Below, in pieces: positions 46,457 through 58,214 of a DNA stretch of 64,000 nucleotides. The first letter of the stretch is position 1, and each line of letters begins with the position of its first letter. Under the pieces are notes generated by a model. The model was not told the origin of the DNA. It searched no databases and worked only from the letters and a program-made list of their open reading frames with translations. Source of the DNA: Ceratobasidium sp. AG-K (lineage: Eukaryota; Basidiomycota; Agaricomycetes; Cantharellales; Ceratobasidiaceae); contig JAWNGF010000016.1 in the NCBI GenBank assembly GCA_037039685.1, forward strand, positions 248,001-312,000, in the 5' to 3' direction. Made by a program: the position numbers and the translations under genes.

Positions 46457-47182
46457 ATGGAATTGGGACTTTAGGGTCTGGTGTTTGGGCTTAGGCTTTG
46501 AATGTTAATCATACGGGTGAAGGTTGTATGGATTACATATCAATATTTGTTCTTGAAGTGTATTTCACTTTTTCCTAAAGTTTGTGCTATACCCAAACGG
46601 AGATCTGGTAATCTCGAGTCAAGTCAACGAGCCATACTGAAGTATATGCGCCTTCGTTTTAGAGCCCTCGGATAGACAACTGGCAGCTATTAGTCCACCC
46701 ATACTTTGCCCTCCTATACATGTACTCCAGGCACAACGTATGTAGTACACTTGCCTACATTCAATTATCTCTATCAAATACCTAGATTCCTCGTAATGCT
46801 AGATTTAGCATTGGCTATACGAGATATGACTTCATGTAAGACCCTAATGGAGAGACGCAGATAGATATTACCTCTCTCCCTTGAGTCTTTTGAACTGGAC
46901 ATGCTTGAACTCGCTTGAAGTGCCCTTGCTAATGATAATGGTACCAATTATTTAGGCGGATATAATCATGCATTCACTTGACAGCGCTATATGGTGAGTT
47001 GGAATGACGTTCTATAGTAGGAAGTGTTCCAAGGGAACACTCAGATAGCCCAGCTGATGTGATAAACCGACCACAGTTTGAGAGATCAATTTAGCTCCAA
47101 GGGCTCGGATGGTGAAACTGAGACATCCTGGTCATTCGGTATTGTCTACAACACTACAAACTTCCGACTAGACTTATGATTT
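46457..47182. other. Intergenic, nothing recognised
   Basis: AT-rich spacer between the convergent ADP-ribosylglycohydrolase and PAAF1-like genes; no ORF with motif support. Confidence 0.45.
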
Positions 47183-48588
47183 TTACTCCGGAGAATCTAG
47201 ATATGCCCAAATAGCCCCGTCGTGCCCTGCCACCCAAACCATAGATCCAGAACATGCTATCGACTGCGCAGGCGAACCTTGAGGTCCTCCAGCGTACTCC
47301 CCCACTACTTTGAATGCAATACCTGATGAGGAGTCGCTGATTTCGAGTTTGTATGGAAGACCGTCGGTTGTAGTAACCAAAATATATGGGTATCTGCCTA
47401 CAAGTGGAGCCTAAGTGATTTGCTGCTTTGGGTATCGGGTTCACTTGCCGTAGGAAGGAGCGATTTTGATGTCCGATATACTCGCTTCGTTGCGTATGCA
47501 TCTTCCCAAAGTCCTCACGCTCACTTTCCCACTTTCGTATTCGCACATATGGAATGATAGGATGCCTCGCTGAGACCCGGTAACTATCACATACTCTGTA
47601 AAAGAACCGAAGATGCGGAACATCAGAATGCTGCACAGTGGCCCGTTTCTTGTATCCCCAGATCCATCCGAGTTGGAAGTGAATAATGTTGCACTTTTAG
47701 CCCCGATTGCGACAATATCAAAGTGGCCCGACTGTAGAGCCAGAACCATCAACGGATGTTTGCAGGAGGTCGCGGTAATGCTAACATTCCCTGTCGACTG
47801 AACCATACCCCATTGACCCAGCCTGCCAGAGGTGTCCCAGATTCTGAGTGTGCCACTCCGGTCCGCCGAACCAACCCATGTGTTCCAGAATATAAAGTTG
47901 AACGAGGTTACAGCCTGGGTGTGCGATGTGAAGCGCAATATGGGAGGCAGAACATTAGGATCGTCCAGATTAAACTCAGTTAGGGCAAGCGAAAAGTCCT
48001 CCGAGCTAGACAGTACTCGAACTCGTAAAGTTTCCACCGACGGTACGAAGCGGACGGTTGATACCGATGCCTCGTGTACACTTCGTACCCTAGGTTCGGT
48101 TGAGTTGTAGGATTTGCCGGCAATGATGGAACCATTGCCGAGTCCTACCACCCAGGCGGCGCCACAGTAAGAAAGGTCGAGGCTATTTATTGCACGATCA
48201 AGATTGAGGGGCGTTTGAGTCGTGGGTGAGGCGGGAAGTATGATCGTACAGGTGGGGAAGTGTACCTTTCGATTGGCTACACCCAGAGCCGGACAGCTTA
48301 TTTGGAATACACTCTGTAAACCAGTCACATCGATCCGTGAGGTCATCGAAAATTGATTACCTCAGTGACCTTGCGACATTCGACCCCATCTCTCCCCTTG
48401 AACGCGCATTGACTCCGATCCTGGTCTAATAGCGTAACGTTGACTTTTCCATGAATGGTCGGTTTTGATGACTCGTGACAGCTAACCCAGATATCTTCTT
48501 GCCTGACCAGGCCTTGTTCGATATTCTTGACCGTAGAAATAGCGTCATTTTGGATGGTCACTTGTGGTAAAATCGCTGGGGGGATCAT
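47183..48588 (-). CDS. PAAF1/Rpn14-like WD40 protein, copy 1
   Basis: Three exons; start 48588 (MIPPAILPQVTIQND). N-terminal EDIWVSCHESSKPTIHGKVN, then after an intron FQISCPALGVANRKVHF and WD40-like blades (RFTSHTQAVTSF, SGTLRIWDTSGR, YVIVTGSQRGILSF), last exon TTDGLPYKLEI to GHDGAIWAYLDSPE. The N-terminal WVSC..GKPS-type block and beta-propeller resemble PAAF1, the chaperone that handles proteasome base ATPases. Close paralogue of the gene at 50270-51667 with the same intron positions. Relative to copy 2 a blade is altered (FIFWNTWVGSADRS for LPNVQAVSAARD). Family call is moderately sure. Confidence 0.75.
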
Positions 48589-48630
48589 CGATGACTCTTC
48601 AAAAAGCCTAAAATCTCGTTTGTCTCATGG

Positions 48631-48796
48631 GGTCTCGGGATTTAGGGGAGGTGCTCATCGGGCTCCCAAGCCCTCGTGATGTCTCGCAAGCCCTCGCGAG
48701 ATAAGCGCGCATTTTGCTCGTGATTACTCGCGATTCTTCATGAGCGCTTAGGAGCCGCCACGAGCTCGACGAGCACCTCCCCTTGATCCCGAGACC
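48631..48796. mobile_element. MITE-like element with 26-bp inverted repeats
   Basis: 166 bp with imperfect 26-bp terminal inverted repeats: left (48631-48656) starts GGTCTCGGGATT, right (48771-48796) ends ATCCCGAGACC; outer and inner parts match, with two or three differences in the middle. The interior is full of CTCGTGA/CTCGCGA words. No ORF and no clear target duplication. It lies just upstream of PAAF1-like copy 1. Confidence 0.7.
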
Positions 48797-48871
48797 ACAC
48801 GATATTCTCCGGGTGTGCTGACGGTCGCTGTAACATAGTTTACTTGGTCTTATGATCACGCATGGGTTGGA

Positions 48872-49629
48872 TTACGACCCCAAGCGCCCAATGGTTCGTG
48901 TGGGGTCACCATCAGCCAATTCGGCCAGTTCTACAACTTTCAGCACATGCACACCGTTATCATCGATTTCTTGTTCTCGGCACTTGAAAAGTGAAACAGG
49001 GATTTGAATCATTATTACAATTTGCAATCCTCCGTTCTGGGGACTTCGGGATATCCACAACTGTAATCCCAAACCTTGCAGAGCCAACTCACCAGAGACC
49101 CGAAACCTGTGTTCGACCTGATGGTTGTGCTGGTATTTCTCTTTTTCCAGGTCCAATCGTGATAAAGTCGTGGGCTGAAAAATCGATGCTCTTATCGATA
49201 TACCTTAGTGCTTGGAAATACACAAAATATGACCCCCTCCTTTGTAGCTGCAACGCATTTGTTTGGGGCAAGAACCCTGCGAAATTCGGAGATATAATGA
49301 GTTAAGAGCAACCAATTAAAGAATAATAGATATAAGACCATGTATACACGCTATACCTGTGGTTTGAAATGTGAACTCAATTTGGGACGCCACGCAGCAT
49401 TATATACCTTACATATAACACTAAACTGGACGGTATGTGACGAGTTGATCCTTAGGATAGAGGGTTTCGGCTGAGGTATTAGTGGATCAGGCGTAGCCGA
49501 TGATCTGATTGGCAGCCGTGCCCGAGGCTTCAACCTTGGCACGAGCCTATGCTTGGATCCGGATTCGTCACTCCAACTGTGTCTATATAGACGCCTACCA
49601 ACGCGAGCGACCGGAATCAGATCAGACAT
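48872..49629 (-). CDS. Hypothetical protein, several exons, structure uncertain
   Basis: Minus-strand open segments read in order: MSDLIPVARVGRRLYRHSW (49629), a Pro/Arg-rich stretch and SSHTVQFSVICKVYNAAW; then LQRRGSYFVYFQALRYIDKS and SAHDFITIGPGKRE (49271-49089); then LQLWISRSPQNGGLQIVIM to LLKVVELAELADGD-like sequence (to 48872). Composition looks protein-like, but my splice joins do not all keep frame, so it may be a remnant. No family recognised. It sits between the two PAAF1-like copies. Confidence 0.35.
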
Positions 49630-50269
49630 CAGCGTGGTAAATAAATATGTAAATAAAAGAATAACACTACGCTCACCTGTCCTGCCAACGAGCTGTTGCT
49701 GGGTAGAAGGATGTCCGTATATCTATTTCCAAACGCAGCTTGTATGCGCCCCAGAACCTTCGCTCTACCCCATAAGCCTGATCCATGTACTCCTATGTGT
49801 GCGCCGTGGCCCACTCCTTGCGCTCGGACCGGTTGTAAATATCTTTGCAATTGGCCTAATGAGCCTGAATGTCCCAATATGAACGCTGTCGGCAGGTGAT
49901 GCAACGTGTCGAACAATCTTACTCCCGGTAGGGTGTGGTGATAGACCGGGGCTCGGAAGAAAATAATGCGCAGATCCACTTGAGACGAACAACAAGGTCG
50001 CAGTCGTCGTTCGACGTTGGGTTTGTGTTGAATTTGGTGGGTCGATCAATTCACAGGGCTATATCGTACGAAAAGCAGATTTCACCGGCTACGTGCGGGC
50101 GGACGCCTTTGAATTTGGCTCCGGTAAGGAAGGAAAGCCGTCTAGGTCCGCTATCTAGACCCAAATGATGAGTACGGCACCGAGTCTCCGAACTAGGGGA
50201 CAACGAAAATGGGCGATAGCGATCCATTGTTTAAAACATCGCTACCGGCTCTTGATAGTTACTCTCGGT

Positions 50270-51667
50270 TCACTCCTGATACATCCAAATAACCCCATCG
50301 TCCCCTGCCAACCAGACCATATTTCCGACACCTACGATCGACCGAACAGGCGAACAGTCCGGTCCCCCAGCATACTCTGCCGCCACGCTAAACTTGAACC
50401 CACCAGACGAATGGTTGAGTTCGAGCTTGTATGGAAGGCCGTCGGTCGTAGCAACGAGCACGTGTGGATATTTAGCTATAGTAGGTTCAGGTAAGTAGCT
50501 CGATGCAGATACTGGAATCACTTGCCTGAAGAAGGGACGATTTTGATATCAGATATACCCGCTCCGTTGCGTATACAACTTCCCAGACTCTTGGCGCTCG
50601 CTTTTCCCCCTTGAATTGCGCATACATAGAAGGATAGGACTCCTCGTTGGGATCCAGTCGCTATCAAGTACTCGCTTGTCGACTCGTCCAGGAGTGTGAT
50701 GTCAATAGCGTCCAACGGACCGTTTCGCGTATACTCGAATCCATCCGAGGATGAAGTAAATATCGTAGTTTTGGAACTAATGTCGACGAGATCAAAGTGG
50801 CCGGATTGCAGAGCCAGAGCCACCAGAGAATTGGAAATAGAGATCGCCGCAATGCTAACGTCTCCTGTGGACCGAACCATACCCAACTGTCTGCCACTGT
50901 TGCCAGAGATATCCCAGAGTCGGAGTGTACCATCTCGGGCCGCCGAGACGGCTTGTACATTGGGAAGAAGTTGGCATGAGGTTACCGCTCGCGTGTGAGA
51001 TGTTAAGCGCATAGTGGGAGGTGGAACGGTGGTTTCGGTTAGATCAAGCTCACTCAGAGCCAGTGAAAAGTCTTCCGAGCCGGATAGTACTCGAGCTCGC
51101 AAATTTTCGTTCGGCGGGATTAAGCGAACGGTAGATACTGATGCCTTGTGTATGCTTCCGACTCGAGGCTCCATCTGTTTTTGAGATGTATCGACAACGA
51201 TAGAGCCGTTGCCCAATCCGGCCACCCAGGTCAGACCATCCGGGGATATGTCAATGGAGGTAATGCCATAGTCGAGCTTGGATGAAGTTTTCGTTGTTGG
51301 TGGGGCGGGGAGGGTGATGATGCGGGCAGGGAAGTGGACCGTTCGGTTGGATACATGCAGGGCTGCGCAGTTTATTTGGAATGTTTTCTGCAGAAGAATC
51401 TTATGAGCAAGGTACGAATTGACTATCACAAATCTTTACCTCGGAAACCCTTCGACATTCGACCCCGTCTCTGCCCTTGAACGCGCATTGACTTCGATCC
51501 TGATCTGATATTCCGACGTTGATTTTTCCGTGAACCGATGGTCTCGATGACTCGTAACAGCTGACCCAGATATCTTCTTGCTCGACTATACCCTGTTCAA
51601 CATCTTTTACAGTGGAAAGTGCGTCGTTTTGGATCGTTACTTGTGGCAAGCTCGTCGGAGGATTCAT
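50270..51667 (-). CDS. PAAF1/Rpn14-like WD40 protein, copy 2
   Basis: Three exons; start 51667 (MNPPTSLPQVTIQND), introns after RRVSE and after IKIVPSSGK as in copy 1. N-terminal EDIWVSCYESSRPSVHGKIN, then FQINCAALHVSNRTVHF and clear WD40 blades (GITSIDISPDGLTWVAG, SHTRAVTSCQLLPNV, GTLRLWDISG, YLIATGSQRGVLSF), ending GDDGVIWMYQE. Blade sequences are more canonical than in copy 1, so this is probably the conserved functional gene for proteasome base assembly or regulation. Its start codon overlaps a possible THOC1 start on the other strand (CATG at 51665-51668). Confidence 0.8.
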
Positions 51668-54617
51668 GGATGATCGCCGTGACACTGTTTGTTTGGCTCT
51701 ACTTGTGTCCAGGTATGATTTCCAAGCGCCCAGCGACTCGTGCCAGGGCCTCTCTCTCAACCACCACCCGATGGACCTCCAGGCTCGATATGGCGCCAAA
51801 TTGGAATGTTTCGAGCGTATTTGTCAACGTGCCGCTGACGTGAAGGAGGAGGGACTCGTGGACTTGGTACGGGACGAGTTGGCCCAGCTACCTCCTCAGT
51901 CGAAGGATAGGCTGGACTGGGAGTACGTGGTTCGGGCTAAGATATGGGACCATGTTGTATGTACATCTCAGTCGTAATTAATCGTTTGGTTAACCACTAC
52001 GGCTGCAGGCGAAAGAGGGAGAACTCACGTCGAACCCGGAGAGCCGTGATGGGTACTTCAAAGAGCTATTTCTGAGGTTGGATCTTGCTCTCGTTTATAC
52101 CGAAATAGGTACGCTCCCACTAAGATATTGTCAATTTATCGTTGACGAGAGAATCCAGAGACCTGCAATTGGCAGTATGTCCTTGAGGTTCTGGAGGAGG
52201 TTCTTGACGGACACACGGTCGATTCTTGCGTCACGATTTTTGACTGGGTGGAAACACGAAGTGCGCGTCTTCTGAAGGTACGGACATCATCCCAGACTCA
52301 TCAAGGTCATGACTCATGGGTGCGTGTAGGGAATGATACCTTCCAAAGGCAAGGCTCTGGTGGTTCTGCGCACGTTGAACGCCCTCAAGGCCCGCGCTGC
52401 CCGTACCGGTTTTGCTGGCCGAATTCTCGCCTTTCAAAGTGGCATTTTCGACATAACAGAACGCAGTGGTGTCAATCTGCAAGGCGAACTTGGATCAACT
52501 TGGAGTGGAGTTGCTCTCCCTCCCAAAGAAGAGGAATCCCAAGCCGAAGCTGTCGAACCAGTCAAGGCTGAGGGAGGAGATGCGATGGAAGGAGTCGAGT
52601 CGACAGACGCGAAAACTGATTCAGGCGACAAGAAATCCGCCTCGGAAACCAAATCTTCCTCTGATGCCAAACCTCCCCTACGCACGCCAGACCCGGCCGA
52701 GCAACGACGCAACTTGTACAACACGTTCTGGCAACTCCAAATGTATTTCGCCAACCCACTCGTCTTTGCTGAAGGAGTGTCTGCTCAAGTCGCAGCCGCA
52801 AATGGGCTACCCTCGATCGACATGAAGCCGGCGGAGGTATTTGTGGCATTCAAGAAGGCTGTGGATACGATTGTTCCTGTCTTGGGCGAGCGGACGAGGA
52901 AGGATAATGCGCTGATGGGTAGAGAAAGCAAAGGGTCCGCCGCTCCTGTTGTCGGCGTCAAGCGCAAACGCACAGTTTCTGGTGGCGTCCGTAGGATTAG
53001 GGACCAAATAGACGATGAGAACGCGCGAGAGGTCGAGCTGGAGCAAGCCGCAGTGGAAGAAAAGGATCTTGACAAGTACTTTTTTGCCAAGTTTTTGACG
53101 TCACCGGATTTGTTGGAACTAGAGGTATGTTTGTGACTTGACTGCTTGTTCAAATCCAACCTAAAAACACTATTATTTTTAGCTAGCGGACACAAACTTT
53201 CGACGACAGATCCTGTTCCAGCTTATGATTTTGCTAAAGCATCTCCTCCTCACAATACACTATTCAAAACCTCCAGCTCCTTCGGCTCCAGCCCAACCTC
53301 CAGCTCAGGCGACACCCATGCTTATACCCAACGCCAAATCGCTAGCAGCCAAGCAACCAGCTCCAACTCCTCAGCCAGCTCCCACTCCGGCCCCTCCAGC
53401 CCCTCCGACAACCGCACAACTGCGAAGAAAGCGTCTCATGGGAGACATAATTTTACCGGCCGAAGACGAGCAATGGACCCGCCGAATGATGACGAATTGT
53501 TTGGATGAATGGCGCGCGACTGGAGCTGGGAGTGTCAGGGAGTTGTTCACTCGGGAGGAACATTGGGTAAGCTACTTTTCCCGCTATCCAAGCGTTGTTT
53601 TATTCATGTTGGTCGTAGGTCGATTGGAAGAACAATATGTGCTCTCCCTTTGAGAAACGAGATTTTGATGAAGCGGCTTTTACGGAGCAAGCAAAGAAGG
53701 GTCGAGAGGATGTGATTTTCCGCCCACTGAATGTATGGAGAAACCCTCTAGGGAGTGCGTCCTTGACCGCCGTATGGGATAATAAATACAGCGGGGTGGA
53801 GGATTTGGAGGACGTTCACCGGTAATTACTCCTCAATTATTCTCCAGCGTTCAACTAACAGGAACACACCGTAGACCCCCTTCGATGCAAAAGTTTGAGA
53901 ATATGAACAAGGCGATCAACCTTCAGATCCAACGCGCTGAAGCAGCCATTGCTGCCGAAATCGCCGCACGAAATCCGCCGCCAGTCGCACAACCAACGCC
54001 TGACGCATCTGCGAACCTTAAAGTCGAAGGCGATACCGGAACGCCTGCTCCTGGTACACCAAAACCAGTTGCCAAGCCTCTCTCTGCCCTTGGTGTGCCT
54101 CCAAAACCAAACATTCCGTCTCGTCCAGGAACGCCTGCTCCACCCACCCAACCCCAAGCTACGACAATTTTTGCGAGACCGCATGACGAAGAGTTGCCTC
54201 GCGCACCCAAAATTGCGCCACGATTAACACCTAAACAAAGGATGCTGGAGGATCATCAGTTGGTAAGCTCAATCACCCCGGTCGTTGACGCTCGTCGCTT
54301 AGTTAATTGGGTAGACCAAGACGAAGATCTGCTGGCAAGCCCTGCGAGCCGCCTCGCTTCTCGGCCATGGTCGCGTATTCACACAAATAGGGGTTGGGAG
54401 TGTCGATATGCTCATCCAAGAGATCGAGAAGGATAAGAAAAAGTACGACGATGACCGGGCAAAACGCTTGAGTGCCAAGGCAGAAGAGGCAAACAAGGTT
54501 CCGCAGACCGGTGGGGTTGAATCTGCAGAGGGTGAAGGCGATAAAACGGAGGAGGAAAAAGTCGAGGGAGGGAAAGTCGAGGTTGAAAAGGCGGAGACTA
54601 TGGAGGTCGATGCTTGA
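51666..54617 (+). CDS. THOC1: THO complex subunit 1 (THOC1/Hpr1)
   Basis: About eight exons. Diagnostic parts: LFLRLDLALVYTEI, EVLDGHTVDSCVTIFDW, GMIPSKGKALVVLRTLNAL (near 52350), RILAFQSGIFDITERSGVN, NLYNTFWQLQMYFANP, FFAKFLTSPDLLELE, DTNFRRQILFQLMILL, then ENMNKAINLQIQR and a C-terminal helical domain (WQALRAASLLGHGRVFTQIG, VDMLIQEIEKDKKKYDDD) with an acidic tail ending EVDA. THO couples transcription to mRNA export and prevents R-loops in the nucleus. The intron before TKTKICWQ ends at TAG 54311 or so. Start is uncertain: ATG 51666 is the longest, ATG 51771 (MDLQARYGAKLE) gives a usable 5' UTR and is plausible. Confidence 0.9.
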
Positions 54618-54984
54618 TGAGCATTCGTTCTTGCCCGCTAGTGGGTTTTATGGCGTTGATTGGCATGTCTAACTCGTGTCACCCAACTAGTGGATTGTTG
54701 TAATATTTATCATACTGCGCTTTCACGTCCACGTGTAATTGGGACACATCTTCATTCAATTTATTCTTGTCACAACCCCACCATTCTTAAACTAAGCTAT
54801 TTACAAGCGCATCTTGATCTCCCTACCAAGGGACCGCGCGTAAATTTCTACAACGAACGGTAAGCCCAGCTTCAAATACATAGTTATATCTCAACTCACG
54901 TTGTGCCACTCGGCGCTCCAGTGACATCTGCCACTGCATGCGCCTTCAAATCCGCACTCAACGCTAAAAGCAATTTAATTTAGC

Positions 54985-56611
54985 CTACAAACGAGACGAG
55001 CCAGGCGCATATATCGTACCCGCAGGACTCTTATTCCCGTAGGAGCTGATCGCGACAGCCAAGTACCCAGCCACATAGGAACTGGGTTAAACCGTATTAG
55101 TGAGTTTGCCACACGATGTGTATGGAAGACTGACACAGCATTGGTGGGTGTAGTGCACCCAGTAATTCCAGTCGGACACGAGATCGGGTAAAAACTCCAG
55201 ACGTCCAATCCTGCGCCACGATTACTAAAACCCAGCCCTATCAACATAACCCAGAGGAAAAGCATGTTCGGATATACCTGTTGGAAGGGAACGCCTTTGT
55301 TCGTGGTAGTGATCCGACTGTAACAGCTCCCTCAACGTTTGCGGGAGAAACTGTGCTAACATCCGCAGCAGAGAAGCCTATTTCCAAAATACTTTTAGCA
55401 TACAGCTGCGCTCCAGAATCGAAACAGCCACTCACCAGCAGTTACAACTACATGAGTACCATTTTTCACTACGCCTGTCACTGCATTGCTCAATGCTGCG
55501 CTCGATGATCCTCCTAGCGCCAACGCGACAATCCCCGGCCGCCCTCTAGACTGAACCTGCGAAGCCACCCAGTTGACACCGCGATGATACCTGAGGTCGT
55601 TCCACTGCCTGAATCCGAGAGGACTTTGACTGCTATGCCGGTAGCGGAAGTTGCTGTTCCACCTGTACCCCCGCAAAGAGCCTAGAGGTAGATGGGTTGG
55701 TGTGTGAGAAGAGTAAGCGATGGAAGAACTGTACGGATGCTGCCATTGCTGTTCCATGACTAAATTTCGTGAGTTTAGGCGCGCCACCAGAGCACTCGAG
55801 TAGGGCCACTTACCCACTTCCATCTGCGTCCGCGTACTATGGTAGACTCGGTGAGATACTACGTGCCATGCAAGGGGCTATAAAACCTACGCCGCCGAAC
55901 GTTGCACCCCAGATTGCGCGCCCGCCGAAGCATGCTTGCGTTGTTTGAATGCCTAGGATTGAAATTGGTGAGTATCACTCCCCGTGACATCGAAGCAGGC
56001 TTCCAGTACCTGTATCTAGGAAGTAAATGTCCACTACATCATTTTTAAAGTTAGGCTTAATCCAACCAAGGAGCAGGGAGGGGCTTACCGCCTGCTCCGC
56101 CAGCGGCTCGCTTCTCAATTTGAGCCCGAGCGCGCTGGACCAGCTGGGAAGTAGGTCTGATACAATTTTAAGCTAGCTATCTTCCTGAAAATGCTAATAT
56201 GAAAACTCACTTGACGGCCTCGTTCGAAACCGAAAATATTTGATCACTATATTGACGCATATATTCAGCAATCACCTTCCTTTGGCTATAATAAGCACTT
56301 GCAGTTCAATTTGAGCCACATCCTCGGAAGTCTTCAGCGCCTTTAGGCTCTCAGGGGACAGGGCTGCCGCGTATCCGTTCAGGGCTGCCGAATAGACATG
56401 CTTGAGTTCGAATCCTACCCGACGCTCGGTGATATGGGATTGGATGTTGACCGATGGTTTGAGTGTGCTGAAGGAGGAAAGTGATGAGCTAGTTGGAGCT
56501 ACGGTTGGTGAAATATTCAGGCGCGTACACAATGTAGGTCTGGGCTTTGGAGGCAGCAGCATGCGCACCAAGGGTTAGGAGCAAGGTGACTACTAGCTGC
56601 TTGAATAGCAT
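54985..56611 (-). pseudogene. Subtilisin-like (S8, proteinase K type) protease, active site degenerate
   Basis: Start 56611: signal peptide (LFKQLVVTLLLTLGAHAAA), I9 inhibitor-like propeptide (FELKHVYSAALNGYAAALS), then the peptidase: Asp in VDIYFLDTGI (near 56010), the CFGGRAIWGATFGG segment, His in GSGHGTAMAAS (split by an intron near 55750), VNWVASQVQ, PGIVALALGGSSSAAL, VSPANVEGAVTVGS, FSNRGAGLDVW and YVAGYLAVAISSYGNKSPAG. The oxyanion Asn position after THVVVTAG reads Phe (AGF), and the GTSMATP block with the catalytic Ser is missing; the flanking parts meet out of frame near 55130. So the secreted protease is inactive or a pseudogene. Confidence 0.75.
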
Positions 56612-58214
56612 TATGCTGAGAACTTGACCGGTTCAACCTCAGATCCCAAGCCGGACTAAGCTGTTATATACGTTTGAAGCTCGAGATAATCAACTTCTCC
56701 TTAATTCTCAAAGAGCTCATCCGAAAGGATTACGGATTACGAGCTCGTAGAGCCATATGCTACGCCAAGCAAAGACGCGGCTGCCTGACAGTTGCACACG
56801 GCTCAGTCATCGGCTGGTCGGCTCTATAAGCTTCCTCGACGACAAACAAGGTAATAACCGTAGGTTCGAGATGATATCCATCAAGTGAGCTTGTGGATCT
56901 ACATCGACCTTGAGCGTGGTCATGGTACAACTTGGATCTATGCTATGGAACGTGTGAACTTGAAGACTGCATCAGTCTTGGTAAGGTATGTCTAAGCAGT
57001 AGGGGAGTACCAGCTCGTGTTGTAGGCGTGCCTTTTCGTTCCCACGCTCTCCCTTCGCATCCAAATTTGGTTTTTTTGTTGGTGTATTCCGAAAGGCGCC
57101 GCTTGAGTGGCAAAAATCGGCCTACGGTGATGATGACCGAGACGGGGTCAAACCGAACCCAGCGCTCATCTCCCGATACGGCAAAATATTTACTACATAC
57201 CGTCAGTCTGGGTGCTCGAAGTCAGACTGATTACCAATGCGATACTCGTGTATTCTCGTAGACGAAAACGAATCCTGGCTAGTAATGGTAATGACGACAC
57301 AAATGCACCCTTGCCTTATGGGTTGATTGGTGGGAGATTTTATTCGTGTAGTGAATTGCGCACCACGCTGTAACTGTTCGGAAGATATTATCCCTTGACT
57401 AGTCACTTCTCTTACCCCAACTTGCGGGTTGTGAGCCTTTCCGGGTAGCTGATCCCAAAGTGATGAACGGGGACTGGTTGATACATTTGTTCTGATATGG
57501 GACATCGGTCAGCGGTGAAGCGTTTCACCGATGGGTCTGGAAAGGTCAGCATGGTGTTTTTCCCGTGGGTTATTGCACTGGTAGTCAGTATTCCTATTTG
57601 GGGCGGCTCGATCGTGTCTGAAGGAACTAGAGATAAATCGCCAGGCAAGATGTCGCCCGACCTCTATTTCTCTAGCCTAACATTTGAATGTAATTGTTAT
57701 AGGAGCCGGTCCTAAATCCGTAGCCATAGGATACGCTCGTGCGCAGCCGATAAGCAAAACGTGGCTCCCGAGGCTTACATCCAGGCACCCTAGGAACACG
57801 GACGCCGCTGTCAATGAGGAATCACAATAGGCGCCTACAAAGGCAAATGTCCATCAAAATTCTCGATGTGGAATTATACAAGAACCACCGGCGCTACGAA
57901 CCACCTTCATCGCATTGGCTGGTTGGAACTCGTGTTGGCCATAGGAATGAGTACATTGATCGCTTCAGTAGCATCGAACATCGCGAGGCGGTGCAATCAT
58001 ATCGGAGCGCTCGTCGTACGCCGCGAACAACTTTACGATATACGCATCGTGGCCGCAAAGCCAAGTATCAAAAGGGAAATCCAACCAATGGGATCCATGG
58101 ATTTGTGATGGATGAACCGGAACTCGAGTTACCGGCGAGGCCAGCAGGTGCCGCTCATTGCACGAGGGCATATATAACCCCCAACCTATCCTTGAAGTTG
58201 TCCTCCACAACACC
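56612..58214. other. Intergenic with PpoA-like promoter
   Basis: Only short ORFs. A TATA box (GCATATATAACCCC, about 58166-58179) lies roughly 45 bp ahead of the oxygenase start. Nothing else recognised. Confidence 0.45.
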
